From Candidatus Fermentibacterota bacterium (GTDB lineage Bacteria; Fermentibacterota; Fermentibacteria; Fermentibacterales; JCC-6): a stretch of 35,898 nucleotides of DNA. Below, piece by piece: positions 7,906 through 15,251 of the stretch (positions are counted from its first letter, which is position 1; each line of letters opens with the position of its first letter). Under the pieces are notes generated by a model. It saw only the letters and a list, made by a program, of their open reading frames with translations. It had not been told where the DNA came from and searched no databases. The position numbers and the translations under genes were made by a program. The stretch covers positions 1 to 35,898 of the forward strand of contig QNDS01000005.1 of the NCBI GenBank assembly GCA_003644925.1, written 5' to 3'.

Positions 7906-9408
7906 ATGATAACAGTCGAGATCAACAGCGTCGACGTTACCGATCAAATAGAACAGAGGACTTTGCAGGTCACACAGAATCTCACATATCAGGTTGACAC
8001 TGCGTTTTTCAACGTCAGAAAGGGAGGATCAAAAACGCTCGTCCCTTCTTACGGAGATGAGATCGAAATATACGACGGCTCTGAAAAAATACTTGGCGGT
8101 ACTATTCTATCCGTCAACATAACACCTATCGCAGGCGCAGAGGGTGAATTTTTTGTTGTGAATTGTGTTGATCGTACATATGAAATGGACAAACTCATGG
8201 CGGCCAAGACTTATGAAGACGAAACCATCGAGGATATCATTGCAGATCTTGTCACTACATATGCGTCAGCTTTCACGACCGTAAACGTAAACTCAACCCT
8301 TCTCATTGAAAAAATTGTCTTCAATCAAGTGCCTCTATCGGTATGTATAAAGAGACTCGCCGATACTGTTGGCTATGATTGGTATGTCGATTCAGACAGA
8401 GATATACATTTCTTTTCAAAAGATGCAAATTCCGCGCCGTTTGGTATCACTGATACGAACGGAAATTATGTATATAATTCACTCAATCGAGTTGTAGACG
8501 GTAGCCAGGTGGTCAATACGGTCAAAGTCAGAGGTGGCGAATACAATGGAAATACTTATAGCGATCAAATAACCGTATCCGGAAATAATACCAAATCTTT
8601 CAAATTGCCATACCGTTTCGCAAATCTCACAGTCACACTGGACACCGGAGGCGGACCAGTCGCACAAACAGTCGGGCTCGATTTCATTGATGACTTCACG
8701 AGCAAAGATGTACTCCACAATTTTCAGGACAGGATGATACGATTTGAAACCGCACTCTCTAGTGGTGATATTATTGCGTTCACAGGAAACCCAAAAGTCA
8801 GAGTGTTCACTATTGCCGAAGATCCTATATCCAAAGAAGCATACGGGGTAATAGAAAAATTGATACGAGACGGCACAATAGAGAGTAATGCTATTGCTCG
8901 AAGACGCGCAAGCGCCGAATTGTTCATCTATTCGGAGCCTATTATCGACGCAAAATTTACTACCTACACAACAGGGTTGCGTACTGGTATGATTATGACA
9001 GCACAAAGTGATATACAAGGCTTTGAAGAGGAATTGATGATAAAATCTCTCACTTTCAAAATGCGCGATCACGACAATTTTCAATATGAAGTGAGTCTCG
9101 TGTCTACACGACGTTATGATTTCATTACTCTTTTACAGCAACTTATTGAGCCGGACGCACAGCCTTCGGATGAAAATGAGACTAGCGAACAAATATATGC
9201 GGATACACAAGTCGTCACAGTACAAGAAGAATATGAAGTCGTTGCGCCTTTTGAGGATGAGGAGGATATCACAGTATCAGAAAATTATATACTAAATCCT
9301 CTCGGTGCAGGCGTGGACGCTCTTTATACCTTGTCACCATACACACCGTCCGGTCAACTAGACACAAGAAGACCGGGACGTCTAGGGATTTCCTTTAGAG
9401 TCTATTGA
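7906..9408 (+). CDS. Tail hub / baseplate protein (gpD/gp27-like)
   Basis: 500 aa, following the tape measure by 8 nt. The N-terminal part (VEINSVDVTDQIEQRTLQVTQ, then a GDEIEIYDG turn) and later VNTVKVRGGEY match the architecture of tail-hub proteins of the late-control-D/gp27 fold. These form the ring that closes the tube and holds tip proteins. Residues about 420-460 are acidic. The C-terminus carries LSPYTPSG, like the SPYTP motifs at the end of the repeat protein at 359-2770. No peptidase or lysozyme motif is visible. Confidence 0.7.
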   Translation: MITVEINSVDVTDQIEQRTLQVTQNLTYQVDTAFFNVRKGGSKTLVPSYGDEIEIYDGSEKILGGTILSVNITPIAGAEGEFFVVNCVDRTYEMDKLMAAKTYEDETIEDIIADLVTTYASAFTTVNVNSTLLIEKIVFNQVPLSVCIKRLADTVGYDWYVDSDRDIHFFSKDANSAPFGITDTNGNYVYNSLNRVVDGSQVVNTVKVRGGEYNGNTYSDQITVSGNNTKSFKLPYRFANLTVTLDTGGGPVAQTVGLDFIDDFTSKDVLHNFQDRMIRFETALSSGDIIAFTGNPKVRVFTIAEDPISKEAYGVIEKLIRDGTIESNAIARRRASAELFIYSEPIIDAKFTTYTTGLRTGMIMTAQSDIQGFEEELMIKSLTFKMRDHDNFQYEVSLVSTRRYDFITLLQQLIEPDAQPSDENETSEQIYADTQVVTVQEEYEVVAPFEDEEDITVSENYILNPLGAGVDALYTLSPYTPSGQLDTRRPGRLGISFRVY

Positions 9409-9410
9409 TA

Positions 9411-9419
9411 TGCTATAAT
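9411..9419 (+). promoter_or_regulatory. Extended -10 promoter, leaderless type
   Basis: TGC-TATAAT (hexamer 9414-9419), again exactly 8 nt before the ATG at 9428, and without a Shine-Dalgarno sequence. It lies in the 19-nt gap after the hub gene. Confidence 0.6.
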
Positions 9420-9427
9420 GTATATAT

Positions 9428-9982
9428 ATGAATGTTTACAAAAACAAAGAAAACATCGGAGTCATTGGCGAGTACACATGTTTTTCGCTTGCGCCATGGA
9501 TAAAAAAAGGCGACAAGGTTCTCGATGATTTGCGCCGAGCCGCGCGCACAAACAACAAAAGAATAATTGACGCACTCAAAGCGACTGGTATTATTCTTGA
9601 AATAAAAGAAGCAAAAAATCTCATCCCTACCACGGGGCGCAATGTACTCGCAAGGTTGCTCACAGGGGATCCCACATATTCCGGAGAGGTCGACTGGGGA
9701 GCTCTCGGAAGTGGGACGACACCTTTCACGAACGCATCCACACAGCTCAACACAGAGGTATTTAGAAGCCAGGCAGATTCGCAAGCATTCGATGATAATA
9801 TTGCATATATTGACTGGTTCATTGCAGCCGGAGATGTCGCAGATCAGACATTTGAAGAATTCGGAGCTTTCATTGATGGTTCGGGAGCAGCAGACAGCGG
9901 GCAGGCTTGGTCATTGCTTATCACCGGGGGATGGGTGAAGAGTGGAGCCGTGTTCATAAGTGGAAAATATACTTTTATATAA
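9428..9982 (+). CDS. Tail tip / appendage protein, unknown family
   Basis: 184 aa. The middle contains NLIPTTGRNVLARLLTGDPT, then GEVDWGALGSGTTPFTN, a pattern I associate with small metagenomic phage tail proteins having a beta-sandwich end domain. The N-terminal 55 residues are charged and may be a docking segment. It sits just after the hub gene, so an appendage at the tail tip is most likely. No enzymatic motif is seen. Confidence 0.55.
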   Translation: MNVYKNKENIGVIGEYTCFSLAPWIKKGDKVLDDLRRAARTNNKRIIDALKATGIILEIKEAKNLIPTTGRNVLARLLTGDPTYSGEVDWGALGSGTTPFTNASTQLNTEVFRSQADSQAFDDNIAYIDWFIAAGDVADQTFEEFGAFIDGSGAADSGQAWSLLITGGWVKSGAVFISGKYTFI

Positions 9983-9986
9983 AATT

Positions 9987-10700
9987 ATGAGTGATACAGC
10001 TAGACCAAAATCAGGAGGGGATCTTGTAGACGAGGACGAAGTCAATGCAGACTTTCCTATTGTTTTGGATGCAGGGGCCACAATAAACGGTGCGACATTA
10101 CCCGTACCTGTTTATGTGTTGGTAGCGGACGGCGAATTATATCCTTGCGATGCAAACGATACCGCAAAATTAGATTTCATTGGATTCGTAGTAAATAATA
10201 CAACAGACGGAAACCCGGCCACGCTTCAAAAAGATGGTGTTGTAGATGGTTTTTCCGGTCTCACGATTGGCGCAATGTATTATGTGCAAGATGCCATCGG
10301 CACAATAGGATCTACACCCGGCACATTTTCCATACCAGTCGGCCGTGCCGTTTCTGCAACTCAAATTGCTATACAAAAAGAGGAGTTCGGTGTCTATATA
10401 GGCTCGGAAGCAATAAGCACAAACGAAGGATCACCGACAGATAATTTGACAATCCCAGCCGGCGCTAGAATGGCAATTATTTCCGTTTCACATAATGATG
10501 GTGTATCTGGTGCGCGAAACTCTCCACAAATGATAGTAATGCGAAACGGAATTACGGACACCGGTGCAATAACACCATCATATCAACCCCAAAACGATGA
10601 CTATACACATCGGGCGCAATGGAACGCAACCCTTGATGTAACACAAGGCGGGACCGACGCAACCCACACGATGGCAGGCACAGCTTATTTTTATAGATAA
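9987..10700 (+). CDS. Virion appendage protein, beta-rich
   Basis: 237 aa from the ATG at 9987. The ORF track start at 9960 would overlap the previous gene and adds a poor leader. The core, YYVQDAIGTIGSTPG followed by FSIPVGRAVSATQIAI, resembles the knob-like repeats common in tail-fibre and decoration proteins. The C-terminal 70 residues form another beta-rich segment. It is probably a tail-tip or fibre subunit given its neighbours. Capsid decoration is less likely at this position. Confidence 0.55.
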   Translation: MSDTARPKSGGDLVDEDEVNADFPIVLDAGATINGATLPVPVYVLVADGELYPCDANDTAKLDFIGFVVNNTTDGNPATLQKDGVVDGFSGLTIGAMYYVQDAIGTIGSTPGTFSIPVGRAVSATQIAIQKEEFGVYIGSEAISTNEGSPTDNLTIPAGARMAIISVSHNDGVSGARNSPQMIVMRNGITDTGAITPSYQPQNDDYTHRAQWNATLDVTQGGTDATHTMAGTAYFYR

Positions 10701-10702
10701 AT

Positions 10703-11062
10703 ATGTTGGAGGAAAAAACACCAAAACAAAGAAGTGAGGATCATGATCTGCTTATAAAATTGGATACACGATTTGGGATATTTGAAAAAACGATGGCAGA
10801 AATGACAGCGACGTTGCACGCAAAATTTGAAAAAGTATTTTCGCTTATCGAAAAAAAAGCAGACAAAGAGGACGTGCGGGAAATCAAAAAAGAGATAAAA
10901 TATATTGATACCAGGGTCAAATCTGTCGAAGATAAGCAGGAAACACAAGAGGCCAAAAAACAAACATTGATCGATATAGGAAACATGGGAGTGAAAGGAT
11001 GGGGTATTTTAATCGGAGGAGTGAGCTTTTGCATAATGATCATTGAGTGGATTAAAAATTAA
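10703..11062 (+). CDS. Coiled-coil membrane protein, XhlA/holin-like
   Basis: 119 aa. Residues about 10-88 are a highly charged heptad-rich coiled coil. Residues about 92-115 (GWGILIGGVSFCIMIIEWI) form a single membrane segment, ending in KN. This architecture matches XhlA/hemolysin-like proteins found beside lysis genes, and also tail-tip tethers. It lies between two structural genes and 1.4 kb from the peptidase/holin-like pair, so either a lysis accessory or a tail-associated membrane protein is possible. Confidence 0.5.
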   Translation: MLEEKTPKQRSEDHDLLIKLDTRFGIFEKTMAEMTATLHAKFEKVFSLIEKKADKEDVREIKKEIKYIDTRVKSVEDKQETQEAKKQTLIDIGNMGVKGWGILIGGVSFCIMIIEWIKN

Positions 11063-11071
11063 ACAAAACAT

Positions 11072-12469
11072 ATGTCAGTATACGACCCAAACGATCTAGA
11101 AGAAAATGAAAAAAATCTTGATTCTCAAACACCCTCGTCAGGCAGGATGATAAGAGAAGATTTCACTATTGCAAATGAAGGCGACACAATAGAGGGACCA
11201 GTAGGGAAAAAACATGTTAGATCTTCTATTCAAGCAGGCGACTCGCCGAGTATTGATGCCTTCGGACGCTGGCGTGTTTCAAATCCACAGACTCTTTTTG
11301 ACAGCAAAAATATTTTCAATGATGAAGGGATATCGGATAGTTTAGAAAATGAGCCACTATTTTATGATAATCAAGAAGTATCCGGAGGTGGCACGAGCAC
11401 ACTTTATAATGCAAATGAAGCATCACAATCAATCTCTGTTTCTTTGAACACCGCTGGTAGACGGGTACGTCAAACAAAAATGCGTTTCAATTATCAACCT
11501 GGAAAAAGTCAATTGGTTTTTTTGACGTATAATCTCGAGAGATTGGATGAGAATATCACAAAAAGAGAAGGAATTTTTGATGATGAAAATGGTCTTTTCA
11601 TGGAAGCAGTAGGCGAAGCGGTCGGCTTTGTTCGGAGATCTTTTGTTACCGGCTCCGCCGTGGATGATCGAATTGAACAAGAGGACTGGAATATCGATCA
11701 AATGGATGGCAACGGAGTGTCCGGAGTTACTCTTGACTGGACCAAAACACAAATTTTGATTATAGATTTTGAATGGCTTGGTGTAGGTCGTGTCAGAATG
11801 GGATTTGTTGTGGACGGGAAAATCTATTATGCACATGAATTTTTGAATGCAAATAATCTCGATGTCGTGTACATGTCGACACCAAATTTACCACTGCGAT
11901 CTGAAATTTCAAATGACGGAAGTGGTGCAGCATCCATATTGACACAGATTTGTTCTACAGTAATATCCGAGGGAGGATCGCAAGACCTTGGTATGATAAG
12001 ATATGCGTCCACGGAAGGCACTCATCTTGTCGCGACAACAGAAAACACACTGTATGCGTTGATGGGCATAAGATTGAAATCCAATTATATCGGGGCGACA
12101 ATAAAACTACTCAACACCGCCATACAAATACAAACGGCCACAGATAAAATCGAGTGGGTACTAAAATTCAATCCGACAGTCGCCAGCACTTTTGCATATT
12201 CAGGACTTTCAAATTCTGCAATAGAGGTCGCAAAAGGTGTCACAGCGAATACGGTCACGGGTGGTATAGACATTACAGGAGGCTTTTTAGAAACTGGAAA
12301 TCCGGCGACAGGAGCCGCAAAGTCTTTGGAAAAAGATTTGAAAAATGCTCTTTTACTCGGTTCTTTAATTGATGGAACTGTCGACGAATTGGTTTTATGT
12401 GTACGTCCTATTGCAGGATCGACAAGCGTGTCAGTTGAAGGCTCTATGTCTTGGAATGAATTAGTATAA
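11072..12469 (+). CDS. Large tail-fibre-like virion protein
   Basis: 465 aa. After an acidic N-terminus comes DSPSIDAFGRWRVSNPQTLF, a motif seen widely in uncultivated phage structural proteins. Beta-rich sequence then continues to the end, which finishes with SVSVEGSMSWNELV. The likely role is a fibre or receptor-binding component because it is the last large structural gene before lysis. No catalytic motif or collagen-like repeat is visible. The family is known to me only as conserved phage virion protein. Confidence 0.6.
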   Translation: MSVYDPNDLEENEKNLDSQTPSSGRMIREDFTIANEGDTIEGPVGKKHVRSSIQAGDSPSIDAFGRWRVSNPQTLFDSKNIFNDEGISDSLENEPLFYDNQEVSGGGTSTLYNANEASQSISVSLNTAGRRVRQTKMRFNYQPGKSQLVFLTYNLERLDENITKREGIFDDENGLFMEAVGEAVGFVRRSFVTGSAVDDRIEQEDWNIDQMDGNGVSGVTLDWTKTQILIIDFEWLGVGRVRMGFVVDGKIYYAHEFLNANNLDVVYMSTPNLPLRSEISNDGSGAASILTQICSTVISEGGSQDLGMIRYASTEGTHLVATTENTLYALMGIRLKSNYIGATIKLLNTAIQIQTATDKIEWVLKFNPTVASTFAYSGLSNSAIEVAKGVTANTVTGGIDITGGFLETGNPATGAAKSLEKDLKNALLLGSLIDGTVDELVLCVRPIAGSTSVSVEGSMSWNELV

Positions 12470-12480
12470 TAAAAATCTAT

Positions 12481-13461
12481 ATGGAAAAAACAACGGAAGA
12501 AAATTTATATGGACTAGGTTGCGAGCTCGTAGAGGATGATGAGCGGAACTTTGGATATCACAATATTGCAGTAGGCGGTGTTATTGATTTGCCGGACGAG
12601 TTTGAAGTTGAAACGCCACACACTTATCAAGGTTCGATCGACAGTTGCGTCGGCCAAGCTGTAGCAGGTGCAAAAAGCACACAAGAAAATGATCCAAAAT
12701 CACCACGCTTTCTCTGGTCGCTTTGCAAAAGAGCACAAAAGTATAAAGGTTGGGGCACGAATGTACCACTTGCTTTGAAGATGTTGCAAAAAATAGGTGT
12801 ACCGAAATTGTCTACAATATCAGAAGATCCTAAACTACCGCGTGAAACATACATGCGTGTAAGTGATAATTCTGCGCAGTCTGTATATGATGAAGCCGCA
12901 GAAGCGAAGTCAGATAGTTATTGGTACGTATATAGCAAGAATTTGCAGCTTGTAAAACAAGCGCTCTTCACAGAGAAAATTCCGCTCGTAACAACAATGA
13001 TGTGGTACAAAGAATATAATCAACCTATTGACGGATTTTTACCACGGCCAAAAAATGAAGCAGCAGGACATGGCTTTCGTTTTGTAGGGTGGAAGAAAAT
13101 AGGGGATCGCTATAGATGGAAATTCAAAAATTCTTTCCGCGAAGAATGGGGAGTCGAAAAAGGATGTTTCTATATTTGGGAAGATGAGTTGAATTCGATT
13201 TATAATATCGGCACGTTCTTTATTACGGTTGATATTCCAAAAGAAGAGGCGAGCATCATGGACAAATATGCTGGTGAATTGATAAAGAATGCAGACGATG
13301 CGAAAGTGTTTTTTGTGCAAGGTCGTGATATTGTCTGGATCCAGAGCGAGGATACTTTCAACTTTGGGAAAAATAAAATGTGGGGAGATTGGAATGACAT
13401 TTTGACTGTACCGGAAGAACTCAAAGAAACAAAAAAACTATCTCTTAATTCAGCATCATAA
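12481..13461 (+). CDS. Papain-like (C1A) cysteine peptidase
   Basis: 326 aa. The C1A catalytic set is readable: Gln49 and Cys55 in QGSIDSCVGQAVAGA, His196 in AAGHGFRFVGW, and Asn216 in KFKNSFREEWG, followed by the usual glycine/aromatic segment. Residues about 265-326 form a separate small C-terminal domain that could bind a surface target. There is no signal peptide. It sits between the last fibre gene and a holin-sized membrane protein, the place where an endolysin is expected. It may cleave wall cross-bridges or surface protein, or be a tail-borne enzyme. The catalytic call is firm, the role is inferred. Confidence 0.85.
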   Translation: MEKTTEENLYGLGCELVEDDERNFGYHNIAVGGVIDLPDEFEVETPHTYQGSIDSCVGQAVAGAKSTQENDPKSPRFLWSLCKRAQKYKGWGTNVPLALKMLQKIGVPKLSTISEDPKLPRETYMRVSDNSAQSVYDEAAEAKSDSYWYVYSKNLQLVKQALFTEKIPLVTTMMWYKEYNQPIDGFLPRPKNEAAGHGFRFVGWKKIGDRYRWKFKNSFREEWGVEKGCFYIWEDELNSIYNIGTFFITVDIPKEEASIMDKYAGELIKNADDAKVFFVQGRDIVWIQSEDTFNFGKNKMWGDWNDILTVPEELKETKKLSLNSAS

Positions 13462-13465
13462 ATTT

Positions 13466-13696
13466 ATGGAATATCTCATCGGTGTCGTCGTCGCGCTTAT
13501 TGTGCAGGTGGCAAAAAAAATATCAAATACTACGACGTTTGGTACATATGTCTTTCTGCTTGCAATGTCGCTCGTGGGAGCTGGGATATATTATATGCTT
13601 TCTGTATCCGCATATTGGGAAGCAACGTTGCAAATCGCAGCAATCGCAGCAGGTTTTCATAACTTGGTGATCCGAAGATTTGAAGAAACAAAATAA
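13466..13696 (+). CDS. Small membrane protein, holin candidate
   Basis: 76 aa with two or three predicted membrane segments: about residues 2-16, 26-47 and 51-66, with charged ends (RRFEETK at the C-terminus). Size and topology fit a holin. It follows the peptidase gene by 4 nt and is followed by a strong terminator, so it ends the late operon. Similar small proteins also occur as phage membrane proteins of unknown function. Confidence 0.6.
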   Translation: MEYLIGVVVALIVQVAKKISNTTTFGTYVFLLAMSLVGAGIYYMLSVSAYWEATLQIAAIAAGFHNLVIRRFEETK

Positions 13697-13771
13697 AAAA
13701 AACCCCCTTTTTATTTGGTCAAATGAGGTACTTCATGGGTACTCCTATTGTCCGGATAAGAGGGGTTTTTT
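13697..13771. terminator. Bidirectional terminator ending the late operon
   Basis: A6-C4 (13697-13706) pairs with G4-T6 (13762-13771) and the stem extends imperfectly by 3 more pairs. The loop of about 45 nt has a near-palindromic ATGAGGTACTTCAT. The T6 tract on the plus strand and A6 on the other side allow termination in both directions. It separates late genes from the promoter at 13799. Confidence 0.75.
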
Positions 13772-13780
13772 ATTACAAAG

Positions 13781-13789
13781 TTATCCACA
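13781..13789 (+). promoter_or_regulatory. Consensus DnaA box
   Basis: TTATCCACA, a perfect 9/9 match, 9 bp upstream of the -35 of a near-consensus promoter. It is outside the origin region, so a regulatory use is likely. Confidence 0.7.
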
Positions 13790-13798
13790 GCAGGTGGG

Positions 13799-13827
13799 TT
13801 GACAAATACTTATTTGCATGATATAAT
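13799..13827 (+). promoter_or_regulatory. Consensus sigma70 promoter
   Basis: TTGACA (13799-13804), 17-bp spacer, TATAAT (13822-13827): a perfect match to the housekeeping sigma consensus. The predicted leader before the ATG at 13855 is about 21 nt and has no Shine-Dalgarno sequence. This is the strongest promoter seen in the window and probably drives early or host-type transcription. Confidence 0.85.
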
Positions 13828-13854
13828 ACAATCATACAAATAAGCAATCAACAT

Positions 13855-13962
13855 ATGGACAACGAAATCAAATGTACCTCTTGCGAAAAGATGTACGAAG
13901 CGGACACAATAATCATTGTCGCGACAGAGCCGTTTTGCATCGGTTGCGCAGAAAGGGAATAA
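13855..13962 (+). CDS. 35-aa zinc-finger microprotein
   Basis: Too short for the ORF track. MDNEIKCTSCEKMYEAD, then EPFCIGCAERE and TAA: two CxxC pairs 16 residues apart, a treble-clef or zinc-ribbon-like knuckle. It is the first ORF after the consensus promoter and starts with the CATATG context used by many genes here. It may be an early regulatory or adaptor protein. The function is unknown. Confidence 0.65.
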   Translation: MDNEIKCTSCEKMYEADTIIIVATEPFCIGCAERE

Positions 13963-14026
13963 ATTATCACCACCGGCGCCCGCAGAAGTAGAGTCTCAAA
14001 AAAATAAACATAAAAAGACCTGTCAT

Positions 14027-14599
14027 ATGAAAAATTATAAACAAGGATCCTATATACATTTGAAAATCACACTTCAAGATATCGCTTTCATTGTTATGGT
14101 ATTTGTGGCCATAATCGCAGTAATCATCGGTTGGATCAGTACCGAGGTTGTAAAAGCAGAAGAAACACCCTATGAGATCCAAATTGATAGTACCGAGAAG
14201 CAGGACAGGGTCATCGAAGAGGAGAAAAAAGACAGCAAGATGGTACTAGCGAATACAGGGATGGTCGCCTCTATATCAGACAATACAGTGGCGTCGCAAA
14301 ATATAAGAGAAGTGACTGCCTATAACGTCGGAGACGTTGCGCAGACAGATGACACGCCGTGCATCGGTGCATGGGGTGACGATCTTTGTGAGATGCTTGA
14401 CTGGGGTATAAAGGTGTGTGCATCAAACTCATTTGCCAAAGGTACACATTTGAATATCAAGCATTACGGAGAGTGCATCGTATTGGACCGGATGAACTCA
14501 CGATATACGAATCGGATCGATATTGCGATGAAGCTCACAGAAAAAGAGCGCGCCATAAAATTTGGTCTTCAAAAACTTGAGGTGACAGAATTAAAATAA
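14027..14599 (+). CDS. Membrane-anchored 3D-domain lytic enzyme
   Basis: 190 aa from the CATATG start at 14027. The ORF track start at 13916 overlaps the zinc-finger gene in another frame and adds a non-globular leader. Residues about 16-38 are one membrane segment. The C-terminal 95 residues are a 3D domain: REVTAYNVGDVAQTDDTPCIG, then CIVLDRMNSRYTNRIDIAM, with the conserved aspartates and FG near the end. This double-psi beta-barrel family is related to MltA-type lytic transglycosylases acting on peptidoglycan. It could support wall opening at lysis or wall remodelling early in infection. It belongs to the transcript from the 13799 promoter. Confidence 0.8.
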   Translation: MKNYKQGSYIHLKITLQDIAFIVMVFVAIIAVIIGWISTEVVKAEETPYEIQIDSTEKQDRVIEEEKKDSKMVLANTGMVASISDNTVASQNIREVTAYNVGDVAQTDDTPCIGAWGDDLCEMLDWGIKVCASNSFAKGTHLNIKHYGECIVLDRMNSRYTNRIDIAMKLTEKERAIKFGLQKLEVTELK

Positions 14600-14650
14600 T
14601 TCACAAGGTATACTTTTTGATAATAGCTCTTTACAATTTGATTTTTCAAC

Positions 14651-14780
14651 GTGGGGGTGGCGGAATAGGTAGACGCTATAAATGGTTATCCGTAAATACG
14701 GAGCTATGCAGGGTGACAATCTCAGGTAAGATACAGAACTATAGATAACTGTATTCTATGAGCAAATCCCTGCCCCTCAC
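14651..14780 (+). ncRNA. tRNA-Leu-like structured element with expanded T arm
   Basis: GTGGGGG (14651-14657) pairs with CCCTCAC (14774-14780) as a 7-bp acceptor-like stem. TGGCGGAATAGGTAGACGC is a near-perfect bacterial tRNA-Leu D arm, with a 3-bp GCG/CGC stem. TCCGT-AAAT-ACGGA resembles a class II variable arm. GCAGGG/CCCTGC abuts the acceptor like a T stem, but its loop is about 54 nt and folds again (CTCA/TGAG and GATACAG/CTGTATT). The place for the anticodon arm is only 12-13 nt. It is not a normal tRNA: either a decayed or interrupted tRNA-Leu or a tRNA mimic in the leader of the next operon. Confidence 0.5.
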
Positions 14781-14806
14781 GCTGAGAGATCAACAATTAT
14801 CTTTTT

Positions 14807-14869
14807 CCAGTCAATCAGAAATGATTGATTGGTGCAATCACAGTCAACCTTCGGGTTGGCTGGAAGGAG
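14807..14869 (+). promoter_or_regulatory. Two tetraloop hairpins and Shine-Dalgarno leader
   Basis: Hairpin 1 is an 11-bp stem (14807-14817/14822-14832, one G-U) closed by a GAAA loop. Hairpin 2 is a 9-bp stem (14841-14849/14854-14862) closed by C(UUCG)G, a very stable loop. The 5' arm of hairpin 1 (CCAGTCAA) can also pair with the 3' arm of hairpin 2 (TTGGCTGG), so the two forms exclude each other. AAGGAG (14864-14869) lies 5 nt before the ATG at 14875. This looks like a translational switch. Confidence 0.6.
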
Positions 14870-14874
14870 ATAAC

Positions 14875-14952
14875 ATGAAAATAGTCAAGATCATTTATTT
14901 CTTGTTCGCCGCTCTTTTCAATATTCTAGTCAAGGGGGAGAGAAATGTATAG
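14875..14952 (+). CDS. 25-aa membrane peptide
   Basis: MKIVKIIYFLFAALFNILVK plus GERNV: one short hydrophobic helix with a basic N-terminus. The start is fixed by AAGGAG 5 nt upstream. The longer ORF-track frame from 14758 would run through the tRNA-like RNA and is rejected. It overlaps the next gene by 8 nt (ATGTATAG), so the two are probably coupled. It could be a toxin-like peptide, a small holin/antiholin or a leader peptide. The function is unknown. Confidence 0.55.
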   Translation: MKIVKIIYFLFAALFNILVKGERNV

Positions 14953-15142
14953 TGTATTACCACAAAGGCTCGTTCTGACAGTCAAGCAGATCAGGGTGGG
15001 TGCGCCCATCCACTGCAAGCGCTGTAAGAGCAAAGATGAGAAGGGGGTCATCTCTCTCATCCTTCGGGACAACGCCGGCTACAAATGCCAGTGCCAGTGT
15101 GGGAACATGATGTATGTTTCCGCCGGAGGACGGATCACTTGA
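14945..15142 (+). CDS. Small zinc-ribbon protein
   Basis: 65 aa, with a GGGGGAG Shine-Dalgarno sequence 4 nt before the ATG. Two metal-binding knuckles: IHCKRCKSKDEKG and YKCQCQCGNMMY, matching the CxxC-x(n)-CxC/CxxC layout of small zinc ribbons. It overlaps the membrane peptide gene and is followed at once by a terminator. Possible roles include binding nucleic acid or a host protein. I cannot assign a family. Confidence 0.65.
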   Translation: MYSVLPQRLVLTVKQIRVGAPIHCKRCKSKDEKGVISLILRDNAGYKCQCQCGNMMYVSAGGRIT

Positions 15143-15167
15143 ACGCATGGCTAGCGTCCAGTTTTTT
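15128..15167 (+). terminator. Probable intrinsic terminator after zinc-ribbon gene
   Basis: GGACG (15128-15132) pairs with CGTCC (15155-15159), or an inner ACGC/GCGT hairpin forms, followed by AG and six T (15162-15167). The stem begins inside the last codons of the zinc-ribbon gene. Confidence 0.5.
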
Positions 15168-15169
15168 CT

Positions 15170-15200
15170 AGGGATTTTTGCTGGCAGATAAAAAATCCCT
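15170..15200. repeat. 10-bp inverted repeat
   Basis: AGGGATTTTT (15170-15179) and AAAAATCCCT (15191-15200) around an 11-nt loop. There is no T run after it on either side, so it is not a standard terminator. It may be a protein-binding operator or an RNA stability hairpin in the 109-nt gap before 15252. The rest of that gap is AT-rich with TATAAG and TTATAG boxes before the next start. Confidence 0.6.
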
Positions 15201-15251
15201 TCTCAATTAGTCAATTAAACTCATTCTTATAAGAAATAATTATAGAAATAT

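Noticed and set aside
7156-7947. 263-aa minus-strand ORF under the tape measure
   Set aside because: Shadow of a strongly supported tape-measure gene; no domain and no start signals.
14651-14780. Functional tRNA-Leu, or tRNA with a group I intron
   Set aside because: No 17-nt anticodon arm can be formed with or without the insert, the insert is too short for group I, and the core P/Q/R/S elements are missing.
14651-14780. attP site overlapping a tRNA end
   Set aside because: No integrase in the window and the tRNA match covers the whole molecule, not just the 3' part usual for attP.
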